This document shows positions 59,244 through 64,000 of a stretch of DNA of 64,000 nucleotides, piece after piece. Origin of the DNA: Lawsonibacter hominis (GTDB lineage Bacteria; Bacillota; Clostridia; Oscillospirales; Oscillospiraceae). The stretch's first letter is position 1; every line of letters begins with the position of its first letter. Position numbers and translations under genes: made by a program. The notes under the pieces are model-generated. The model worked only from the letters and a program-made list of their open reading frames with translations, was not told the DNA's origin and ran no database searches. The stretch spans positions 148,591 through 212,590 of the forward strand of contig NZ_JACOPP010000005.1 in assembly GCF_014287895.1 (NCBI RefSeq), given 5' to 3'.

Positions 59244-59905
59244 TTGTACCCCACCCCCCAGACCGTATGGATGTATTCGTGCTTGGTACAGCGCCCCAGC
59301 TTGGCGCGGATCTTGCGGATGTGCTCCATGACGGTATCGCTGCTGCCGTCGCCCTCCAGCCCCCACACCCGCTCGTAGATGCGCTCCCGGTCGAAGACCT
59401 GCCCATCGTGGAGGGAGAGCAGGGCCACGATGTCGAACTCCTTTTTGGACAGGGGCACCGTTGTGCCGCCCACCTCAGCCGTCCGGCTCTCATAGTCGAT
59501 GGTCAGCGCTCCGAAGCAGCGCAGGGCGGGGCGCCGAGGCCCCCGGCGCTCCCGGCGCAGGTGGGCGGCCACCCGGGCGCCCAGCTCATCCAGGTCGAAG
59601 GGCTTGACAATGTAATCGTCGCCCCCGGCCTGAAAGCCCAGTACCTTGTCCGCCGTTTCGATCCGGGCGGTCAGAAAGAGAATGGGGCAGGATACGTGGG
59701 ACCGGATGCGGCGGCAGACCTCCAGCCCGTCCACATCCGGCATGCTGATATCCAGCAGGATCAGGTCGGGCCTGCAGGAGAGCCGCTCCAGGGCCTCCCG
59801 CCCGCTGGAAGCGCAGACCACCCGATAGCCGGCCGCTTCAAAATACTGCCGCATCAGCGCCGTGATGCCCGCCTCGTCATCCGCCAGTAAAAGCGTATCC
59901 GCCAT
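59231..59905 (-). CDS. OmpR-family response regulator
   Basis: A 224-residue regulator starting MADTLLLADDEAGITALMRQ. Phospho-acceptor Asp52 in LILLDISMPDVDGLEV, Lys in YIVKPFDLDELGARV, and a winged-helix output domain (LSKKEFDIVALLSLHDGQVF, VMEHIRKIRAKLGRCTKHEY). ATG 59905 is preferred because GGGAG lies 8 bp upstream; an ATG at 59920 adds five residues but lacks a site. It heads the regulator-kinase-ATPase-permease module and probably controls it. The intergenic region to hprK is only about 150 bp and contains a perfect hprK promoter. Confidence 0.93.
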   Translation of the reverse strand: MADTLLLADDEAGITALMRQYFEAAGYRVVCASSGREALERLSCRPDLILLDISMPDVDGLEVCRRIRSHVSCPILFLTARIETADKVLGFQAGGDDYIVKPFDLDELGARVAAHLRRERRGPRRPALRCFGALTIDYESRTAEVGGTTVPLSKKEFDIVALLSLHDGQVFDRERIYERVWGLEGDGSSDTVMEHIRKIRAKLGRCTKHEYIHTVWGVGYKWNG

Positions 59906-59996
59906 ATCGTCATCTCCCATCCGCAGGATACGGTGAAAATCTCAAGATTTTCTCAAGACCAGCATATCACGCCCCCGGTCTTTTTTCCATCCGCAG

Positions 59997-60026
59997 TTGC
60001 AAACCGGCCGTCAACGATGGTATACT
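59997..60026 (+). promoter_or_regulatory. Promoter of hprK
   Basis: TTGCAA (59997-60002), 18-bp spacer, TATACT (60021-60026), 27 bp before the start codon. Confidence 0.65.
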
Positions 60027-60053
60027 ACGGCTATAGAGAAGGAGGCGACGCCG

Positions 60054-61010
60054 ATGGAGAGCCTTTACAGCGTAAAGCTGGGGAAACTGATCCAGGAATT
60101 CAATCTGGAGGTGCTGCGGGGCGCGGAAGGGTACGCGGAGCGGCCCATCCGCACGGAGGACGTGAACCGTCCCGGACTCCAGCTCACCGGCTTTTTCGAT
60201 TATTTTGATCCCAAGCGGCTTCAGGTCATCGGGCGGGTGGAGACCACCTACCTGTCCGGCCTGACGGAGGAGCAGCGGCGGGAGAGCTTTGAGCAGCTCC
60301 TGAGCCAGGAGATCCCCGCGCTCATCATTTCCCGGGGTATGGAGCCTTACCCGGAGTGTATGGAGATGGCGGAGAAGTACGACCGCACGATCCTGCGCAG
60401 CCAGGACACCACCTCGGTGTTTATGAGCAACGTCATCGCCGCGTTGAAAAACTACCTTTCGCCCCGGATCACCCGCCACGGCGTGCTGGTGGATGTGTAC
60501 GGCGAGGGCGTGCTTCTGCTGGGCGAATCCGGCGTGGGCAAAAGCGAGACCGCCATCGAGCTGGTCAAGCGGGGACACCGCCTGATCGCGGACGACGCGG
60601 TGGAGATCAAACGCACCGCCGCCATGCGCCTGATGGGCAGCGCGCCGGAACTGATCCGGCACTATATCGAGCTGCGGGGCATCGGCGTCATCGACGTGCG
60701 CCGGCTGTTCGGTATGAGCGCCGTTAAGGACGAGGCGGAGATCGACATGGTCATCAATCTGGAGCAGTGGAAGGATGGGGCCATGTATGACCGCCTGGGC
60801 CTGGAGAACCTGTACACCACGATCCTGGACGTGCAGGTGCCCTCTCTGACGGTGCCGGTAAAGCCGGGGCGGAACCTGGCGGTCATCGTGGAGGTGGCGG
60901 CCATGAACAACCGCCACAAGAAGATGGGCTATAACGCCGCGCTGGAATTCACCAAGCAGATCAACGAGCATTTTGACCAAGCGATGAGCGCCCAGATGAA
61001 ACAGGAATGA
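60054..61010 (+). CDS. hprK: HPr kinase/phosphorylase
   Basis: A 318-residue bifunctional enzyme that phosphorylates HPr at Ser46 in Gram-positive carbon catabolite control. The P-loop is EGVLLLGESGVGKSETAIEL, the catalytic His is in ITRHGVLVDVYGEG, and the capsule signature region is ELRGIGVIDVRRLFG. ATG 60054 follows GGAGG by 8 bp. Such an enzyme would let the bacterium link the two maltodextrin operons in this window to glycolytic flux through CcpA, although no ccpA gene is visible here. It is monocistronic, with its own promoter and terminator. Confidence 0.97.
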   Translation: MESLYSVKLGKLIQEFNLEVLRGAEGYAERPIRTEDVNRPGLQLTGFFDYFDPKRLQVIGRVETTYLSGLTEEQRRESFEQLLSQEIPALIISRGMEPYPECMEMAEKYDRTILRSQDTTSVFMSNVIAALKNYLSPRITRHGVLVDVYGEGVLLLGESGVGKSETAIELVKRGHRLIADDAVEIKRTAAMRLMGSAPELIRHYIELRGIGVIDVRRLFGMSAVKDEAEIDMVINLEQWKDGAMYDRLGLENLYTTILDVQVPSLTVPVKPGRNLAVIVEVAAMNNRHKKMGYNAALEFTKQINEHFDQAMSAQMKQE

Positions 61011-61020
61011 AGCAGAAGAA

Positions 61021-61057
61021 CGCGCGCCCGGCCAGATGGCCGGGCGCGCGTTGTTTT
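61021..61057. terminator. Terminator between hprK and the OFA transporter gene
   Basis: A perfect 13-bp GC stem (cgcgcgcccggcc, loop agat, complement) followed by TTGTTTT, between convergent genes. Confidence 0.9.
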
Positions 61058-61082
61058 CCGCCGGCGGGCGGCGGGGAGAAGC

Positions 61083-62360
61083 TCAGTCCTGTTTGCCCTT
61101 GCACTTGCCGGTGACGCACAGCAGCAGCGCCGCGCCGATGACGTCGATGACGATGAACACGCCGTAGGGCAGGGCATAGTCGCCTCCGGAGACGCCCAGC
61201 AGCACGGCCATGATGAGGAAGGCGAACTTCTGCAGCAGGGAGGCGATGGGAGAGACGAGGCTGTTGGCGGCGGTGAAGTCATACTTGCCGTACACGGAGA
61301 TGACCATGGAGGGCATCAGGTTCAGCAGGCCGCCGATGCCCAGGCCCACAAAGACGATGGCGATGTAGGTGAAGATGGGCAGCTTGGCGAAGATGAGCAG
61401 CAGCAGGGCGATGATGTAGGAGGCGGAGTAGACCACGCTGGCGGGCTTGGTGCCGACCTTCTGGTCCAGCCAGCCCCAGAAATAGCTGCCAAACAGGCCC
61501 ACGACGGCGGCCGCGGTGAGCATCATCAGGGCGGCGGGCTGGGAATTGCCCACGCTGATCATGCGGGGCACGAACTGGCTGACGATGCCGACGGTGACCA
61601 TCCACAGCAGGCCGAAGCCCAGGCCCATGCACCACATGTCCTTGTCCCGGAGCAGTTTGGATACCGTGAAAGCGCTCTTGTGGCTGCGGACGGCCTCCGC
61701 CTGAGCTTTGAAGTCCACGCCCTCGGCTTTGATGTTATCCGGGTAAGCGCCCACGTCGTGGGGATAGTCCTTCACCCAGACGAGGGAGGCCAGGCCGAAG
61801 ATGACGACGACCACGCCCACGATGGTGCAGCCGGTGGGGACGCCGAACTTGCCGAACAGACCGGAGAGGATGGCGACGAAGGTGGCGGTGCACAGGGGGG
61901 CGCCCATGGTGGCCCAGCCCAGGGCGATGCCCTTCTTGCGGGGGAACCAGTTGTTCATCAGAGTGGAAGTGCCGATCAGACCGAAGGCGTTGGAAATAAA
62001 GGTGAACAGGGTCAGGCAGACCAAAAACAGCACGGGGGAGTTCACGTGGCCGAACCAGATGTAGAGCAGGCCGGTGAGGACCAGGGTAAAGGTGCACAGG
62101 ATGCGCACGCCGGTCTTCATGACCAGGCGGCCGAAGACGATGCCGCCCAGCACGCCGATGATGCCGGCGGGGGTGGCGAAGCCCAGCAGTACGTTGGGAT
62201 CCCAGCCGTGCAGAGCGGCGAAGGCGCCCGGGTAGACGTTCAGGCCGTCCACGGCCAGGCCGGCCCAGAAGTAGTAGAGCAGCATGGAGTAAAGGATCAT
62301 ACTCCAGCCCCACTTGCCGAAATTGCTGTTGGTGAGCTGTTTGTCAGGTGCTTGATTCAT
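61083..62360 (-). CDS. MFS transporter of the oxalate/formate antiporter (OFA) family
   Basis: A 425-residue major-facilitator protein with about twelve helices. Family segments: the N-terminal SNFGKWGWSMILYSMLLYYF, the GTSTLMNNWFPRKKGIALGW segment typical of OFA-type carriers, and in the second half GSYFWGWLDQKVGTKPASVV and IGGLLNLMPSMVISVYGKYD. ATG 62360 has AGGAGG 7 bp upstream. It lies 64 bp after the PhlG-like hydrolase gene in the same direction, so the pair is an operon, and an aromatic acid or phenolic compound, rather than oxalate, is a plausible cargo. The substrate is inferred from the neighbour only. Confidence 0.9.
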   Translation of the reverse strand: MNQAPDKQLTNSNFGKWGWSMILYSMLLYYFWAGLAVDGLNVYPGAFAALHGWDPNVLLGFATPAGIIGVLGGIVFGRLVMKTGVRILCTFTLVLTGLLYIWFGHVNSPVLFLVCLTLFTFISNAFGLIGTSTLMNNWFPRKKGIALGWATMGAPLCTATFVAILSGLFGKFGVPTGCTIVGVVVVIFGLASLVWVKDYPHDVGAYPDNIKAEGVDFKAQAEAVRSHKSAFTVSKLLRDKDMWCMGLGFGLLWMVTVGIVSQFVPRMISVGNSQPAALMMLTAAAVVGLFGSYFWGWLDQKVGTKPASVVYSASYIIALLLLIFAKLPIFTYIAIVFVGLGIGGLLNLMPSMVISVYGKYDFTAANSLVSPIASLLQKFAFLIMAVLLGVSGGDYALPYGVFIVIDVIGAALLLCVTGKCKGKQD

Positions 62361-62424
62361 GAACGATTCCTCCTGTCGTGTAGTAAAAAGACGGTAGTGT
62401 GAAAAAGCCGGAGCATCCGCCCGC

Positions 62425-63225
62425 TCAGAAACGGTCCCGTTCCTCGGCGTAGACCTGGGGCAGGATGGCGGCCAGGTTGGTGAATTCCTTTGCGTTGTGG
62501 TAGACCAGGGCGCGGGGGACTTCAATGGGCAGCGCCGCCCCCTCGGGCAGCATCCGGCGGGCCTTGCCGGAGATGATGTGCCAGCCCATCCAGAAGCGGG
62601 TGCGCAGCTCGCTGCCGCCGGGGACGCTGCGCAGGAAATGGGTCATCACCACGCTCATCTGGGCGGACCTGGTGGTGCCTGAGTTGGCGCAGACGATGGT
62701 GGAGCAGGCGTCCGTGCCGATCTTGTCCTGCTCATAGCCCAGCTCGCGGGGTTCCCGGAAGCTGGCAAAGAGCTCGTCGGCGCCCATGCCGATGTCCTCC
62801 CGGATGATGTGGGTGGTGCCCCAGTAGCGCTCCTTCATGGACAGGGCGGCGCAGCGGGCCTGTCCATAGTTGAGGGACACGGCGCCGGTGTGGTCCTCCG
62901 GGTCCCATATGGTGTAGCGCAGGGGGCCGCAGCCGTGCCAGGCGAACCACCAGTCGAACATCTCCGCTGTGACGCCGGGCATGGCCGTATGATTCGCAAC
63001 GAAGCCGGTGCCGTCCTCCAGCACGCAGTAGCCGGTCTCCACCGGCAGGTAGCCGGGCAGAAACAGGTCGTTGCGGTGGTGGATGTCCAGCGCGCAGCCG
63101 GGATCGCAGGGGCCCTTGGCCAGCAGCGCCAGCTTTTCCGCTGGGATCGGGGCCGGCTCCCTGTGGTAATACTTGCTGATCGGCAGGGCCTCCTGCTCCG
63201 GGGTGATGGGGATCTTCGTTCCCAT
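62425..63225 (-). CDS. PhlG-family C-C bond hydrolase (DAPG/phloretin hydrolase-like)
   Basis: A 266-residue protein of the 2,4-diacetylphloroglucinol hydrolase family, which also contains phloretin hydrolase. The diagnostic core is visible: FVANHTAMPGVTAEMFDWWF, AWHGCGPLRYTIWDPEDH and the C-terminal YHNAKEFTNLA, whose HxxxE fits the zinc-ligand pair. These enzymes cleave a C-C bond between an acyl group and an aromatic ring, yielding phloroglucinol-type products. Gut Clostridia use phloretin hydrolase in flavonoid breakdown, so that role is attractive; the phenolic substrate is still inference. ATG 63225 follows AGGAGG by 8 bp; the longer open frame before it lacks a site. First gene of a two-gene operon with the OFA transporter. 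Confidence 0.85.
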   Translation of the reverse strand: MGTKIPITPEQEALPISKYYHREPAPIPAEKLALLAKGPCDPGCALDIHHRNDLFLPGYLPVETGYCVLEDGTGFVANHTAMPGVTAEMFDWWFAWHGCGPLRYTIWDPEDHTGAVSLNYGQARCAALSMKERYWGTTHIIREDIGMGADELFASFREPRELGYEQDKIGTDACSTIVCANSGTTRSAQMSVVMTHFLRSVPGGSELRTRFWMGWHIISGKARRMLPEGAALPIEVPRALVYHNAKEFTNLAAILPQVYAEERDRF

Positions 63226-63401
63226 ACAGTGAAACCTCCTCTCTTGCGCTGCATATATTGCAAGAATCGTGCCAAATCGTAAAAAGCGGGATTTGTGCCC
63301 CTGACCCACGACAGGACGGGCCGGTTTGGGCGCAGGGTCCCCGCAGGGAAAGATACAGTTGTATTACTTTTGAACAAATGGATAGAGACAGACGAAACGG
63401 T

Positions 63402-63429
63402 TTTACAGCCGGGCGGGATGTGCTATACT
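63402..63429 (+). promoter_or_regulatory. Promoter of the truncated sigma gene
   Basis: TTTACA (63402-63407), 16-bp spacer, TATACT (63424-63429), each 5 of 6 to consensus, 32 bp before the start codon. Confidence 0.65.
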
Positions 63430-63461
63430 GAGGCTAAACGGATGCGAAGAGGAGGGCGGAT

Positions 63462-63656
63462 ATGCTGACGCTGTGCCTGATGCTGCTGGAAGGGGAGGAG
63501 GACAGGGCGCTCTTTGTCCGCTTTCATGCCAAGTATGAGAAAAAGCTGTACGCCGTGGCCTTGAAGATCCTGGGCTCGGGGGCGCTGGCGGAAGAGGCGG
63601 TGCAGGAGTCCATGGTGAAGATCGCGGTGCATTTTGAACATTTTGAAAAATTTTAG
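63462..63656 (+). pseudogene. Truncated sigma-70 (ECF-like) region 2 fragment
   Basis: A 64-residue frame, MLTLCLMLLEGEEDRALFVR and then FHAKYEKKLYAVALKILGSG and ALAEEAVQESMVKIAVHFEH, matches the first half of sigma region 2 of ECF-type factors (the helix ALKILxxxALAEEAVQESxxKI). It stops at FEKF, where the rest of region 2 and all of region 4 should follow. A good promoter and GAGGAGGG ribosome site are intact. The sequence directly after the stop is AT-richer and no longer coding for a sigma factor, so the gene was cut by an insertion or deletion. Confidence 0.8.
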
Positions 63657-63885
63657 CAAGAATGAACGGGAGACAGCTGGCTAAGGAGTGAGGGGAGCCT
63701 ACCTCTTTTATGGGGGCAGAAATTTTTGAGATTAGTCAAGAATAAACTGGATTTCTACAGTAGTGTCAACAGGACCAAACACGGATATTACCTATTCGGT
63801 ATGTGATGCTTTATCTGTAATTTATACTGGCTTGAAAGCAATCGGCATCAGCAGATTTTCATCCGCGAAGGAAGCCAAGGGCTAG
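63657..63885. other. Non-coding junction between the sigma fragment and the IS5-type element
   Basis: A 229-bp AT-richer stretch with no frame I can assign; a short in-frame segment ends LKAIGISRFSSAKEAKG at the CTAG that abuts the IS. It probably derives from inserted or decayed foreign DNA. Confidence 0.4.
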
Positions 63886-64000
63886 AGTCTGTTTTAAAAC
63901 CTAGCCATTGTGTGAAAAACGACGATGTAATAGAATGGGAGCATGAAGAGACATGAAATAAGCGAAAAACAATGGAATAGGATCAAGGACAAGTTCCCGC
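63886..64000 (+). mobile_element. 5' end of an IS5-family-like insertion sequence (cut by window edge)
   Basis: A transposase-like start at 63943 reads MKRHEISEKQWNRIKDKFP, the typical beginning of IS5-group transposases (KRHxLSDEQWxRIxxLLP). The presumed left end starts near 63886 with agtctgttttaaaacc, right after CTAG at 63882-63885, a common target of this group. Only the first 19 codons are in the window. Confidence 0.75.

Noticed and set aside
1..64000. CRISPR arrays, tRNA or rRNA genes, and replication origins
   Set aside because: No regularly spaced repeat-spacer pattern, no full tRNA cloverleaf with conserved arms, no rRNA signature, and no DnaA-box cluster were found on reading. 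Absence is by eye only.

Overview
The window looks like a chromosomal segment of a high-GC, anaerobic, spore-forming member of the Clostridia, most plausibly the Oscillospiraceae group (Flavonifractor/Lawsonibacter/Pseudoflavonifractor-like). The evidence is Firmicutes-type Shine-Dalgarno sites, a T-box leader on alaS, HPr kinase, the sporulation genes spoIIGA, sigE and sigG, several SLH-domain proteins, and a GC-rich backbone broken by visibly less GC-rich islands. The genus is inference; no rRNA is present to confirm it.

Layout. 1-4.1 kb: arginine biosynthesis operon argJ(partial)-argB-argD-argF. 4.1-12.8 kb: an alpha-glucan cassette (LacI regulator, binding protein, two permeases, intracellular GH13 enzyme, wreck of a secreted CBM20 amylase) bounded by two direct copies of a decayed IS66 end. 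12.8-28.9 kb: mostly housekeeping genes (HIT protein, alaS with T-box, cutC, transglutaminase-like protein, nth, glyA, GNAT, a 51-residue membrane protein, SLH protein, rarA-DUF3795, S1-domain protein, and a DUF951-hisC-radical SAM-DsrE operon). 29-43 kb: spoIIGA-sigE, then an island of about 10 kb for starch or maltodextrin (secreted amylase, ABC importer, YesM/YesN-type two-component system, oligo-1,6-glucosidase), then a YjbR-like gene and sigG. The usually contiguous sigE-sigG pair is therefore split.

43-64 kb: a LOR/SDH-type ornithine cyclodeaminase-like gene; a two-component system divergent from an efflux operon (membrane fusion protein, MacB-like ATPase, frameshifted permease, SLH protein); Cu/Zn superoxide dismutase-like gene; remnant of a large mobile-element protein; rpmB; a second two-component/ABC exporter module; hprK; an operon pairing a PhlG/phloretin-hydrolase-like enzyme with an OFA-type transporter; a truncated ECF-like sigma gene; and the start of an IS5-type element.

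How it fits together: two separate alpha-glucan systems with different regulators (LacI versus AraC-type response regulator) would import maltodextrins released by secreted amylase and split them inside the cell, with hprK present for global carbon control. Two envelope-stress-like modules each pair an OmpR-type system with a MacB/FtsX-type ABC transporter. The most notable non-coding signals are a 104-nt cloverleaf-shaped inverted-repeat element at 46,627-46,730, a run of perfect hairpins after sigE, and tandem operator-like repeats placed as expected in front of both regulated operons.
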